64,000 nt of DNA. Source: Lysinibacillus agricola (GTDB lineage Bacteria; Bacillota; Bacilli; Bacillales_A; Planococcaceae). The position numbers were made by a program, and so were the translations under genes. Below are positions 17,041-25,577 of this stretch, in pieces. The DNA lies in the NCBI RefSeq assembly GCF_016638705.1, contig NZ_CP067341.1:3227501-3291500 (forward strand). The letters run 5' to 3'. The notes beneath the pieces are model-generated. The model did not search any database. It worked only from the letters and a program-made list of their open reading frames with translations, and was not told where the DNA came from. Within the stretch, counting starts at the first letter, position 1. Each line of letters opens with the position of its first letter.

Positions 17041-18755
17041 CCCATTATAGAAGATATAACTTCATTTAAGTCATCTGAAGCGCCGTCATTACTAGCCTTG
17101 CCACCTTTAATGTCGGATAACCCAACTTTAAGCATCATACGAATGTCCCCGCCTTTATTAATATAAATATCTGAGAATAGATTGTTCAGCATTTGCTTCT
17201 TCACACCTATCGGAGCACTGTCAAATGCATGTCCAAACTTAACTGCCAATCCCATGAATTCCTCAAGGTTAAAAGAGTTGTCTTGATCTTGAATAGATTT
17301 TTCTTCTAATGTTGAATAAAATTCTTTCATATCATTCAATTCATGTAAGATATCTTTTTGTTTTTTTAAATAAACAATTTGTAAATCTAAGTCGTCATCT
17401 AATTCGGATACAAGCTCAGTAATGTTATCTAACTTTGTTTGTAGTTTATCGATATCCTTTTTTACTTTGTCTGCCTCTGATGAATAAGTGAACTTATCAG
17501 CTTCTAATTTCAGTTTAATTGTTTCTATCATATCTGGTTTAATCAAATGTTGAATTTTTTCTTTAGCTATATCGACAACAATTTTCTCTAATACTTCCTT
17601 TCTGTATAAAGTATTGTGTTGGCAATTATCTTTTTTTGATGAACGTTTATTTCGGCAAGTGTAATAGGAAAACTGTTTTTTAGCATTTTTAGGTTGAGAT
17701 GTAATAACAGTCATTCGCTCTCCACATTCAGAACAATATACTAACCCTGATAATAGAAATTGAGTATTTAATGTCACCCTTTCACTTACGCCTGATTTTC
17801 TTTTTTCATAGGCACTATTAATCTTCTTCTGTTTCTCTTCTGTGCGACAAACTTCAATTAATTCAGACCTCTCAATTACACGATCTAAATCTGGATTCAT
17901 TTTACTCTCATACGAAAAATGACCTGTGTAAATTGGATTAAATAATATCGTATGAATATTTTTATGATTCCATTCTTCAACGGTAGATTCTTCTATTCGT
18001 ATTGGCTTCAATATCGGTTCTTTTAGTTGTTCTTTGCCTCTTATTTTTCCACCATTAAGATATTTTGCAATTGAGAGCATTCCAATTCCTTCTAAATATA
18101 GTTCTTCTACTAATTCAATTACTTTTTTTGCTCTTGGTAATAATTCTAATTTATATTGTCCTTTACCAAATGTATATCCAATTGGCGCACTTCCACCTGT
18201 AAATTCACCTTTTTTAGCTTTCATTAACATGGTATCTGACACACGAGTTGCAGTTGTAGCACTTTCCATTTCTGCAACCATAGACATGACAACTTCCATC
18301 ATTTTAGATGCTCCTGCGAATTTAAACGCCTCTAAGTCTACTTGTTGTTCACCAGATGCAGAAAGATAGATTTCCACGTTGTAATCTGCTAAAAATTGAA
18401 GGAATCCTATATACTCCATTGTGTTACGAAACATTCTATCTCGCTTATAAGCAATGACATAATTAACTTTTCCATCTCTTATATCTTGCATTAACTCTTG
18501 AATAATATTTCGATTTTCAATCCTTACCTTCCTAGCAGATACTCCCTCTTCAATATAAGGTTTATATATCAAACCTTTAATTTGTTTTGCGTGATTGTTT
18601 GCAAGATCCATTTGCATCTCTAGTGAGTCACCTTCTTCAACTTGCATATCAGTAGATACTCGAATTAGTACGCCAATTGATATTGTATTTTGTTCGATGA
18701 CATCAGTATTCTTTGATGTTTTGTTGTATTTATTTTTAGTTGAAAATAAACTCAT
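16932..18755 (-). CDS. Large serine recombinase, prophage integrase
   Basis: 607 residues. The catalytic domain starts SIGVLIRVSTDMQVEEGDSL with the nucleophile Ser34 in RVST, then VIAYKRDRMFRN and AEMESATTATRVSDTM. The recombinase domain has TGGSAPIGYTF and a zinc ribbon with CSECG (about 345) and later cysteines in YYTCRNKRSSKKDNCQHN, then a coiled coil (SEADKVKKDIDKLQTKLDN). GGAGG precedes ATG 18755. The last ~35 residues (from about position 573) are read antisense through host yfkAB, so the C-terminus differs between integrated and excised forms. Drives site-specific integration into yfkAB, as SprA does in SPbeta. Confidence 0.93.
   Translation of the reverse strand: MSLFSTKNKYNKTSKNTDVIEQNTISIGVLIRVSTDMQVEEGDSLEMQMDLANNHAKQIKGLIYKPYIEEGVSARKVRIENRNIIQELMQDIRDGKVNYVIAYKRDRMFRNTMEYIGFLQFLADYNVEIYLSASGEQQVDLEAFKFAGASKMMEVVMSMVAEMESATTATRVSDTMLMKAKKGEFTGGSAPIGYTFGKGQYKLELLPRAKKVIELVEELYLEGIGMLSIAKYLNGGKIRGKEQLKEPILKPIRIEESTVEEWNHKNIHTILFNPIYTGHFSYESKMNPDLDRVIERSELIEVCRTEEKQKKINSAYEKRKSGVSERVTLNTQFLLSGLVYCSECGERMTVITSQPKNAKKQFSYYTCRNKRSSKKDNCQHNTLYRKEVLEKIVVDIAKEKIQHLIKPDMIETIKLKLEADKFTYSSEADKVKKDIDKLQTKLDNITELVSELDDDLDLQIVYLKKQKDILHELNDMKEFYSTLEEKSIQDQDNSFNLEEFMGLAVKFGHAFDSAPIGVKKQMLNNLFSDIYINKGGDIRMMLKVGLSDIKGGKASNDGASDDLNEVISSIMGRSPPVIEIVLRCGISSKRFVNKSIGNASGSLFCNV
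17030..17046. other. Prophage attachment junction (attL-like) in yfkAB
   Basis: YfkAB similarity stops after ACTGGCGGAGAA, within the codons for the TGGE motif, and the integrase reading frame begins to be convincing to its right. The exact core cannot be set without the other junction, but serine integrases use a very short core, so crossover within 17030-17046 is expected. Confidence 0.7.
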
Positions 18756-18818
18756 TAATAGACGACCTCCATATTTATATTTTCTATAACCATTGATTAT
18801 ATTTTATAACAACTAGCA

Positions 18819-18857
18819 AAAAAATCAAGAAATGACCGAAGTATCTCTTGATTTTTT
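18819..18857 (-). terminator. Terminator between nucleotide operon and integrase
   Basis: AAAAATCAAGA pairs with TCTTGATTTTT around an 11-18-nt loop, with T tracts on either side. It closes the leftward nucleotide-metabolism transcript just past the small gene at 18863 and keeps it from running into the integrase gene. Confidence 0.8.
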
Positions 18858-18862
18858 CTATA

Positions 18863-19021
18863 TTAATTTCTATATGTATTATTTTTAAAGTAAGATACGA
18901 ATAAATCTATGATATTATCTTCTAATTGCTCTCTATTTTTTTTAGCCTCATCACTATAATCAAACTCAACAGCTTTGACAGAAGGAATACTTCGTACCTT
19001 TAAGTCATCAAAATTTTTCAT
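18863..19021 (-). CDS. Small phage protein, unknown
   Basis: 52 residues, MKNFDDLKVRSIPSVKAVEF then an acidic and amphipathic helix (EAKKNREQLEDNIIDLFVSY). GGGGAAA precedes the ATG, and the gene overlaps the DHFR end by 14 bp, so it is the last gene of that operon. Not recognised. Confidence 0.6.
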   Translation of the reverse strand: MKNFDDLKVRSIPSVKAVEFDYSDEAKKNREQLEDNIIDLFVSYFKNNTYRN

Positions 19022-19547
19022 TTTCCCCATTAAAATCATCCTTTCTTACATAATCAATAAATTCAAACTTCAATCCATTTTCTTCGTGTTCTTCTTTATG
19101 TATTATTTTAAATTGTTGCTTAACTTGTTCATAAGGAAAGTACCTGTCTCCCTTTTTATTATCATGAATATATGTAATATAAACTTTATCTGAGAATGGT
19201 AACGCTTGTTCAAACAGTTTTTCTCCACCACAAATCCATAAATCCTTGTCTTGGCTTCCACTATGTAGATAATGATTCAATACTTTATCAAATGACGATT
19301 CTACAATAACATCTTTAGGTGCTTTAAACTTCTTATTTGAAGTTAAAACGACATTGATACGTTTATCTAGAGATTTATCTAATTCTAAAAATGTATTTTT
19401 GCCCATCAAGCAAATATTAGGATGTGCATTGTTGCCAGTTGTAAGTTTTCGAAAACGATCCATATCTTTTTTAATTCTATGTAGTAAATGTCCATTCTTA
19501 CCTATAGAGTTCGTTTTATTAATTGCTGCTATGATATTGATTACCAT
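19008..19547 (-). CDS. folA: Dihydrofolate reductase
   Basis: 179 residues. INIIAAINKTNSIGKNGHLL is the N-terminal strand and substrate loop; DRFRKLTTGN and CLMGKNTFLEL (NADPH-binding GKxT) follow, with the second dinucleotide motif in LWICGGEKLFEQAL. It reduces dihydrofolate to tetrahydrofolate, replenishing what thymidylate synthase consumes. The start has GCAGGAGGATTTC upstream. Phage copy grouped with thymidylate synthase and dUTPase. Confidence 0.93.
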   Translation of the reverse strand: MVINIIAAINKTNSIGKNGHLLHRIKKDMDRFRKLTTGNNAHPNICLMGKNTFLELDKSLDKRINVVLTSNKKFKAPKDVIVESSFDKVLNHYLHSGSQDKDLWICGGEKLFEQALPFSDKVYITYIHDNKKGDRYFPYEQVKQQFKIIHKEEHEENGLKFEFIDYVRKDDFNGENEKF

Positions 19548-19573
19548 GAAATCCTCCTGCTTTTCATTGACTT

Positions 19574-19645
19574 AATACGTGACTTGATAGTAAAATCAAG
19601 ATGTGACTAAACCGAATTTACCTGATTCACTTCTAAGTCACGTAT
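19574..19645. repeat. Inverted repeat upstream of DHFR
   Basis: ATACGTGACTT (about 19575-19585) and AAGTCACGTAT (19635-19645) form an 11-bp inverted repeat with a 49-bp spacer holding a further GTGACT. A second hairpin (GTGAG/CTCAC near 19648-19672) follows. It lies between the 19677 gene and DHFR; it may be a terminator-like or regulatory RNA fold. Confidence 0.5.
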
Positions 19646-19676
19646 GAGTGAGTGTCTTATAGGCATCTCACTTTTT

Positions 19677-19982
19677 TTATTTACCTTTCTTGGCATGAAT
19701 TATTTTCTTGTTATCATATACAGTAACCACTTCCCATCCATCAGATTCTAATTGCTCTACCTCACTGTAGTCTTTGTAATTGTAGTAGATATGTTTTTCT
19801 TTTGTTGACAATGAAGACACTATTACTGCAAAAACTAATATTCCTATACCTATGCATATATTTATTTTTGAATTAGTATAATTTTTAAAATAAACACTCA
19901 CTGGAATTATTATCATTAATAATAAAACTGCTACTACAACTGTCCATAAGTAAGAATTGACTGTCCATTCATTAATTATCAA
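19677..19982 (-). CDS. Membrane protein with C-terminal DUF4177-like segment
   Basis: 101 residues: two hydrophobic helices (about 12-32 and 40-58) then a soluble tail with YSEVEQLESDGWEVVTVYD, which resembles the DUF4177/DUF1737 'LNxxGxEGWELV' pattern. Probably a small inner-membrane protein exposing this domain to the cytoplasm. Function unknown. Lies between thymidylate synthase and DHFR. Confidence 0.6.
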   Translation of the reverse strand: MIINEWTVNSYLWTVVVAVLLLMIIIPVSVYFKNYTNSKINICIGIGILVFAVIVSSLSTKEKHIYYNYKDYSEVEQLESDGWEVVTVYDNKKIIHAKKGK

Positions 19983-20012
19983 TTAACACTACTTCCTTTT
20001 TTGTTTGTATAA

Positions 20013-20876
20013 TCACACAGCTAATTCAAATTTAAGTTGTGGCAAGATTGGGTTATAATCAATCAACTCAAAATCCTTTTCTGAAATGTCATAAAAATTA
20101 GTACCGTCATGGACATTTAGAATTAACTTAGGTTGAGATTGAACTTCTCTAGATTTTAATTCTTCTACTCGCTTTAACATTTCTATAGCGTTATCAGAGT
20201 GATTGTCGTAGACATGGAGGTTTTGAGTTAGCATATTAAACTTACCAACTTTCATTGAAGTGTGTTTAGCTATCATCATTTGAAACGCTAAATATTGCAT
20301 CCTATTTATGTGTCCTGCTGTTAGGTAATCACTGCTACGAGATGTTAATGTCATATCTAAAAAGAAATCATCTTTTACTTTTCTTACTGTAAACATAGTT
20401 TGGTAGCAACATGGGTTCAAGCCATCTGATTCCTTAAAATCCTCATTCTGCCACATTGATAAGATATGTCTACGACCAAACTTGTTATTCATTAAACCGT
20501 CTAATAAATTGTTCATTAAGTCATGTTTCTTTACAGTTGCACCATATCTAATACCGATTGAATCGTCTCCGATATCAAAATCATTCCACCAGTTAATATT
20601 GTAATTGTCACGTAGAAGCTTCAAATCGTTACTTTGCTCCTTATAAATCCATTCAATTTCCCTAATGGCACTTTTAATTGCAATTGGACGTAATTCTGTA
20701 ATAGGAGTCTCACCTTTTGAAATATCATATGTTTCAAATACTGGACTGATAAATGCGCTATATGCAGGAGTTCCATCTTTCCATTTTGGTCTAGGATTAT
20801 CATCCATACATCCTTCATTAGCCAATCTAGTTAAGTTTTCAATCAGATACTTTTCTGCTTTATTTAATTCTGTCAA
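20013..20876 (-). CDS. thyA: Thymidylate synthase
   Basis: 287 residues. The catalytic cysteine is in SDGLNPCCYQTMFTVR (about 150-165), the dUMP-binding arginine/serine segment in LTSRSSDYLTAGHINRMQYL, and the later asparagine/histidine in NLHVYDNHSDNA. It methylates dUMP to dTMP using methylene-tetrahydrofolate. The start is TTG 20876 after AAGGAGAG. Works with the phage dUTPase (dUMP supply) and DHFR. Confidence 0.93.
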   Translation of the reverse strand: MTELNKAEKYLIENLTRLANEGCMDDNPRPKWKDGTPAYSAFISPVFETYDISKGETPITELRPIAIKSAIREIEWIYKEQSNDLKLLRDNYNINWWNDFDIGDDSIGIRYGATVKKHDLMNNLLDGLMNNKFGRRHILSMWQNEDFKESDGLNPCCYQTMFTVRKVKDDFFLDMTLTSRSSDYLTAGHINRMQYLAFQMMIAKHTSMKVGKFNMLTQNLHVYDNHSDNAIEMLKRVEELKSREVQSQPKLILNVHDGTNFYDISEKDFELIDYNPILPQLKFELAV

Positions 20877-20947
20877 CCTAAACTCTCCTTATGTATAAAA
20901 ATTAATGAGAGCAGAAATAAATCCACTCCCATATTAAGTTATGTATT

Positions 20948-21301
20948 TTATTTATTAAAAAGCTTCTTCATAACTTTTTTAAACTTACCCTTCTTTTTAG
21001 GTTGCTCTACTACTAATTCAGTTTCATCTACTTCAATCTTTCCTTCATTGTTATTATTTGAGTCAGTTTTATCAATCTCAACTAGACGTTCTTGAACATG
21101 TTCTTTATAAGAATCAATAAATTCATCTGCAATCTTTTCTTCAACTTTCTTATCAAACTTTACAAATTTATTATTAAATCGCTCATTACCTAATCCATAA
21201 AAATCCTCAAATGATACTGCACCATTTCCATTATATTGAGGTACAAATTGTACTCCGTTTTGCTTAGCTTCTAACTTGCGTTCTTTACGTGATTTCATCA
21301 T
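20948..21301 (-). CDS. Phage protein, unknown, lysine-rich tail
   Basis: 117 residues with a charged N-terminus (KSRKERKLEAKQNG), an aromatic-rich middle (FEDFYGLGNERFNNKFVKF), an acidic asparagine-rich linker and a strongly basic end (KKKGKFKKVMKKLFNK). AAAGGAG with the AAAATACATAA motif lies directly upstream. Not recognised. Confidence 0.6.
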   Translation of the reverse strand: MMKSRKERKLEAKQNGVQFVPQYNGNGAVSFEDFYGLGNERFNNKFVKFDKKVEEKIADEFIDSYKEHVQERLVEIDKTDSNNNNEGKIEVDETELVVEQPKKKGKFKKVMKKLFNK

Positions 21302-21330
21302 AAGATCATACTCCTTTAATTATGTATTTT

Positions 21331-21609
21331 TTATTTCAATTTACTTGCATCAAAATATTTCCATTTCATATTACTCAACATTAAATCTAATGTATATTTT
21401 GCCTCATCTTCATTCATGTTTGAATTGGCTTTCGTCCATGTATTCACTAGCAAACTATCATCTGTTTGATGTAATATAGCCATCTTACGAACCATGAGCA
21501 ATTCTTCATCTGTTAGATTTAGGTCAGTGTCATTTTTAGTTGAATCAATTAGTTTTACTGCAATACTTTTAATCGTGTTTTCTTCTGAATGAGTAAACTC
21601 ATATCCCAT
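21331..21609 (-). CDS. Phage protein, unknown
   Basis: 92 residues, acidic and helical (EENTIKSIAVKLIDSTKNDT; LMVRKMAILHQTDDSLLV). AAAAGGAGTTAATACT precedes the ATG. Between dUTPase and the basic protein at 20948. Not recognised. Confidence 0.6.
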   Translation of the reverse strand: MGYEFTHSEENTIKSIAVKLIDSTKNDTDLNLTDEELLMVRKMAILHQTDDSLLVNTWTKANSNMNEDEAKYTLDLMLSNMKWKYFDASKLK

Positions 21610-21666
21610 AGTATTAACTCCTTTTTCAAGTTTAAATAGTATCCATGATTTATTGAAGGTTATTTA

Positions 21667-22167
21667 TCACTTTCCACTACTACCTAATGCACCCGTACCT
21701 CGTTCAGATGGAATGCTCAACAATTCCTCATAAGTAATTACCTCTTCTTTAACTTCTGGAACAATTTCAACTGCCATTTGGCATACTGCTTTAGTAATTG
21801 GATATTTAACTTCTGTATCAGTTTCAACTTTATCTTCTACTAACTTAGAAATTACAATATTTTTATTAGTTGTATTTTGTAGCTTCAGGAATACTTCTCC
21901 TCGATAACCACTATCAACCTGACCGCATCGAGGTACTAAACCAATTGATCCTGTTGAACCACGTTCACGTTTAAAGTCTAGTCGGTATTTGTAGCTTACT
22001 GCTGTTGCGATTCCTGTATTAAATGTAACAATTTCATGTGGCTTAATTACTACTTCATCTTCATTGAATAATACATAGATGTCATAACATCCATCTTCCT
22101 TTCGTTTTGTTGGGATAACTGCATCTTCTTTAACCTTTGCGAAAAATAACGTGTCGTTTGAATTCAT
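21667..22167 (-). CDS. dut: dUTP diphosphatase (dUTPase)
   Basis: 166 residues with the five trimeric dUTPase motifs: DGCYDIY (motif I, about 25), RERGSTGSIGLVPRCG (II), QVDSGYRGEV (III), KAVCQMAVEIVP (IV) and SERGTGALGSSGK (V, C-terminal P-loop-like arm). It hydrolyses dUTP to dUMP and pyrophosphate, avoiding uracil in phage DNA and feeding thymidylate synthase. The motif TACATAA then AAAGGAG precede the start. Counterpart of SPbeta YosS. Confidence 0.93.
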   Translation of the reverse strand: MNSNDTLFFAKVKEDAVIPTKRKEDGCYDIYVLFNEDEVVIKPHEIVTFNTGIATAVSYKYRLDFKRERGSTGSIGLVPRCGQVDSGYRGEVFLKLQNTTNKNIVISKLVEDKVETDTEVKYPITKAVCQMAVEIVPEVKEEVITYEELLSIPSERGTGALGSSGK

Positions 22168-22202
22168 ATTGTAACTTCTCCTTTGTTTATGTATTTATTA
22201 AA

Positions 22203-23879
22203 CTACGCTTCACAAGCAGTACATAATTTATCTTTACTAAATTGTTGTGCAGCATTTGTACTATGTTGGTAATATAAAGTTTTAATTTTATTTTTCCATG
22301 CGAAAATGTGTAAATCATTGATTTCCTTAGCTGACATTTTTGGATTAACCATGATATTCAATGATTGACTTTGATCGATATACTGTTGACGTAATGCAGC
22401 TTGTTCTAAAACTACATACTGGTCAATTTCACTAAACGTCTTAAATACTTCTTTTTCATGGTCAGATAAGAAATTCAAATGTTGTACCGAACCATCATTG
22501 TTTCGAATACTAATCCATGTTTCTCGGTCATCTTTATTGTAAGACTCTAAGACTTTCTTTAAGTACGGATTACGAATAGTCACCTTTGCTTTTGCTACAT
22601 CTTTTACATAAATATTAGACCATACAGGCTCAATCGACTGACTTACTTGTCCCAAGATAAACGCTGAACTTGTAGTGGGTGCAATCGCTAATAGCGTAGA
22701 GTTGCGACGACCATAACCTTTCAAAATTTCTGGCTCTCCAAATAATTTAGCTAATTCTTTTGAAGCTTTCAGTGATTTCTTTTGTAAAATACGAGCAATA
22801 CGAACATTCAATTGAGATGCTTCAACACTTTCAAATGGAATCATGTTAGATTGTAAATATGAATGATAACCAAGTGTACCAAGTCCTAAGGCTCTGTTAT
22901 CTTTAGCAAAGTTATATGCTCTCTCCATATATGTAAATGCATTACGTTTTTCAGCATCTTCTGAGTCTCGCATTACCTCTAAGTCACTAATAAATTCTGA
23001 AATGACTGCATCTAAGAAATAAGTCATTGTTTCGACTGCGTCAGTATCTTTCCATTCATCAAAATATAGTAGATTCATGGAAGATAAGCAACATACGAAT
23101 GACCAATTATCATTATTTGGTAAGCTAATTTCTGAACATAGATTCGAGTGATTGATTCTTAAGCCTTTATCTCTATATACATCTACTGTATGGTTATTTA
23201 CTGTATCTGTAAAGAAAATATATGGATAGCCTTTTTCAACGCGACTCTGGATAACCTTAGCCCATAGTGAACGTTTTTCAGTATCCCCTGCAATCATTTC
23301 TTTCATCCACTTATCAGTAGCAGTTACTCCATGAGTTAATTTTTGAATAGGATCTCCTTCTGATCCAATTTTTAAAAATTCCTCGCTATCATGGTGTTCA
23401 ATAGGTAAATATGGAGAAAATGCTCCTCTGCGAATATTTCCTTGACTGGCAACGTCAATTAGAGTTTCAAACATCTTCATAAAGTGAACTGATCCTGAAG
23501 ATTCGCCATTATCAGAGATAGCAGCACCTCGATGTCGGAGATTCCCAAAGTAACCAGAAGTACCTCCACCAAATTTACTCATCATTCCTACTTCTCCGTG
23601 TGTATATAAAATGTTAGCCATATTATCATCGATATTACTTCCGAAACAGCTAATACTTAAGCCTTTTGATGTTCCAAAGTTAGACCACACTGGAGATGAA
23701 AGCGAATAGTAACCTTTAGATAAATAGTCATAGAATTTATCGGAAAACCCTTTAATTCCTAAAATTTTCTCTGCATGTTTTGAAATGTCTTTCAATCGTT
23801 GCTCAGGAGTTACACCTTCGGGTAAGTATCCGCCCTCTAAAAATTTTCTACTATTTTCGTTTAACCATTTAAATGACAT
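22203..23879 (-). CDS. nrdE: Class I ribonucleotide reductase alpha subunit (R1)
   Basis: About 558 residues, shorter than typical R1 (about 700) and without an N-terminal ATP-cone. Catalytic features: SISCFGSN (first redox Cys), NLCSEISLP (Asn, Cys, Glu of the active site, about 253-261), and FVCCLSSMNL (second redox Cys). A C-terminal LCTACEA provides the swinging CxxC that is re-reduced by glutaredoxin. ATG 23879 (MSFKWLN) is chosen because AAGGGGAAA sits 8 nt upstream. Contiguous reading shows no intein or intron, unlike SPbeta. Partner of the R2 upstream. Confidence 0.93.
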   Translation of the reverse strand: MSFKWLNENSRKFLEGGYLPEGVTPEQRLKDISKHAEKILGIKGFSDKFYDYLSKGYYSLSSPVWSNFGTSKGLSISCFGSNIDDNMANILYTHGEVGMMSKFGGGTSGYFGNLRHRGAAISDNGESSGSVHFMKMFETLIDVASQGNIRRGAFSPYLPIEHHDSEEFLKIGSEGDPIQKLTHGVTATDKWMKEMIAGDTEKRSLWAKVIQSRVEKGYPYIFFTDTVNNHTVDVYRDKGLRINHSNLCSEISLPNNDNWSFVCCLSSMNLLYFDEWKDTDAVETMTYFLDAVISEFISDLEVMRDSEDAEKRNAFTYMERAYNFAKDNRALGLGTLGYHSYLQSNMIPFESVEASQLNVRIARILQKKSLKASKELAKLFGEPEILKGYGRRNSTLLAIAPTTSSAFILGQVSQSIEPVWSNIYVKDVAKAKVTIRNPYLKKVLESYNKDDRETWISIRNNDGSVQHLNFLSDHEKEVFKTFSEIDQYVVLEQAALRQQYIDQSQSLNIMVNPKMSAKEINDLHIFAWKNKIKTLYYQHSTNAAQQFSKDKLCTACEA

Positions 23880-23952
23880 TAACATTTCCCCTTATTAAGT
23901 AAAAGTATATTAGCAGTTTTACAACATGCTTAGGTTATGAATTACGCTTATA

Positions 23953-25224
23953 TCAGAATAAATCTGAACTTGTAATACTTCTAGTACGCTTTGTATAGTT
24001 TACTGAGCGTTTATCAAAGAAATCTACATGTTTAGTTCCGATAATTTCATCATCAAACCAGTCAGTTTGTTCTACTAATTCCATGTCTACATCGAACAAC
24101 GGTTCAAAGCCAGTACTCTTCAACGAGTTATTTAATCTATTTTTAATGAATTCTTTAACGACGTTCTTAGGTAAGAAGTCTAAATCTCCATCTTCGTAAA
24201 TCCAATCGATTACCTTCATCTCTGATTCGAATGTTTTCTTACAAGCTTCATAAACTTTAGCTGTCATATCTTCATTGAACCATTTTGGATTTTCATTTCG
24301 AATAATATCTACTAACTCAATTCCGAACAATCCATGCAATTGTTCTTCTTTCGACGTTGCCTCGATTGCATTAGACATACCTTTAAACATGTTTTTATGC
24401 TTATTAAAGGACATAATAACTAGGAATTGAGAGAACAGGGATACATGCTCAATGAACAGTGAGAATAAGATTAAAGATAATGTAAAATCTTTATTGCTTT
24501 CTGATTTAGTATATTTAACTGCTTGTGTTAGACTATTTACTCGATTCGCTAATGCAGGAATATCTTGAATTCGTTCGAACTCACTATTTAAACCTAGAAT
24601 TTCAAGTAGATGTGAATAAGCGTCACTATGTCTTACTTCAGATTCTCCAAATATAGCTCCAACAGCACCAACTTCAGGTTTAGGCATTCGATTATGTAAA
24701 TCTCCCCAGAAGTTTTTTACAGCTACTTCTACTTGAGAAATTGCCAACATTGCATTTTTGATTACGTTTCGTTCTTTATCACTAATATTAACCTTATAAT
24801 CGTGAATATCTGATGTGTAATTAAATTCAGTATGTAGCCAATATGAATGTTGTACAGCCTCTTTATATGCATTTAACTGAGGATACTCATATGGCTTCAA
24901 GTTTAATCGTTGTTTGAAAATATCAGGTTTTCGTTCCTGTGATCGCTTTTCACGGTAAAGGATATACGCTTTAGCTGTTATTTTATACTCGGAATTAAGA
25001 AGAATCATTTCTACAATATCTTGCACATATTCAACTGACAATTCATTTTCTCCATCATTTGATTTACTCAATGCTTCTAATACATCTTGAGCAAGTGCCT
25101 CTGACTCTTCACTGTCAAACTCTCCTGTTTCCCTCCCTGCTTTGCTAATTGCATTAGTAACCTTCTCTAGTTTAAATTCGACTATTGAGTTATCTCTCTT
25201 CTTAATTGTTTTTGATAATGCCAA
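23953..25224 (-). CDS. nrdF: Ribonucleotide reductase beta subunit (R2) with N-terminal ATP-cone
   Basis: 423 residues. Residues about 1-95 are an ATP-cone (TIKKRDNSIVEFKLEKVTNA, VLEALSK, VEYVQDIVEMILLNS, KAYILYREKR), a domain normally found on R1. The R2 core follows: first carboxylate in SQVEVAVKNFWGDL, then ESEVRHSDAYSHLL with metal ligands Glu and His and the radical tyrosine four residues after the His, LFIEHVSLFSQF, and SKEEQLHGLFG (second ExxH). Start after TACATAAACAAGGAGG. The phage thus seems to place allosteric nucleotide sensing on R2, and its R1 lacks the cone. Confidence 0.92.
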   Translation of the reverse strand: MALSKTIKKRDNSIVEFKLEKVTNAISKAGRETGEFDSEESEALAQDVLEALSKSNDGENELSVEYVQDIVEMILLNSEYKITAKAYILYREKRSQERKPDIFKQRLNLKPYEYPQLNAYKEAVQHSYWLHTEFNYTSDIHDYKVNISDKERNVIKNAMLAISQVEVAVKNFWGDLHNRMPKPEVGAVGAIFGESEVRHSDAYSHLLEILGLNSEFERIQDIPALANRVNSLTQAVKYTKSESNKDFTLSLILFSLFIEHVSLFSQFLVIMSFNKHKNMFKGMSNAIEATSKEEQLHGLFGIELVDIIRNENPKWFNEDMTAKVYEACKKTFESEMKVIDWIYEDGDLDFLPKNVVKEFIKNRLNNSLKSTGFEPLFDVDMELVEQTDWFDDEIIGTKHVDFFDKRSVNYTKRTRSITSSDLF

Positions 25225-25275
25225 ATTATTTCCTCCTTGTTTATGTATCTGATTGATTCACTTTAATTGAAATTT

Positions 25276-25524
25276 TTATTCTTCTTCAAGGAGTTCTTTG
25301 ATAACTTCAATTGGCTGAATTCCATTTAGTTTTACTTGTCCTTCATCACTGTCTATTAGGATTACTGGTACGCTTGATAAACCATACTTCTCAATCGCCT
25401 CTGCATCTTTAGCAATGTCTATTGTATCGAATGGAATGCCCTCTCCTTCTAAGATGATTTGCATTTTATTGCAATCTGGACACATTGGTGTTGAACGTTT
25501 AATTAATGTTAACTTATTTTTCAA
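25276..25524 (-). CDS. Glutaredoxin/NrdH-like redox protein (YosR-like)
   Basis: 82 residues of thioredoxin fold with active site TPMCPDCNKMQ (about 12-22) and the cis-proline segment LSSVPVILID. It probably donates electrons to the phage ribonucleotide reductase next to it. Acidic C-terminal helix (ELLEEE). Start TTG or ATG near 25524 after GGAAAGAGGATGG. Confidence 0.85.
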   Translation of the reverse strand: MKNKLTLIKRSTPMCPDCNKMQIILEGEGIPFDTIDIAKDAEAIEKYGLSSVPVILIDSDEGQVKLNGIQPIEVIKELLEEE

Positions 25525-25577
25525 AATACCATCCTCTTTCCATATTCAATATTTTTATTATTTATGTATTTATTTTA

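Noticed and set aside
22203..23879. Intein or intron in the ribonucleotide reductase alpha gene, as in SPbeta
   Set aside because: The reading frame is continuous, the catalytic motifs are at normal spacing and no intein splice motifs were seen.
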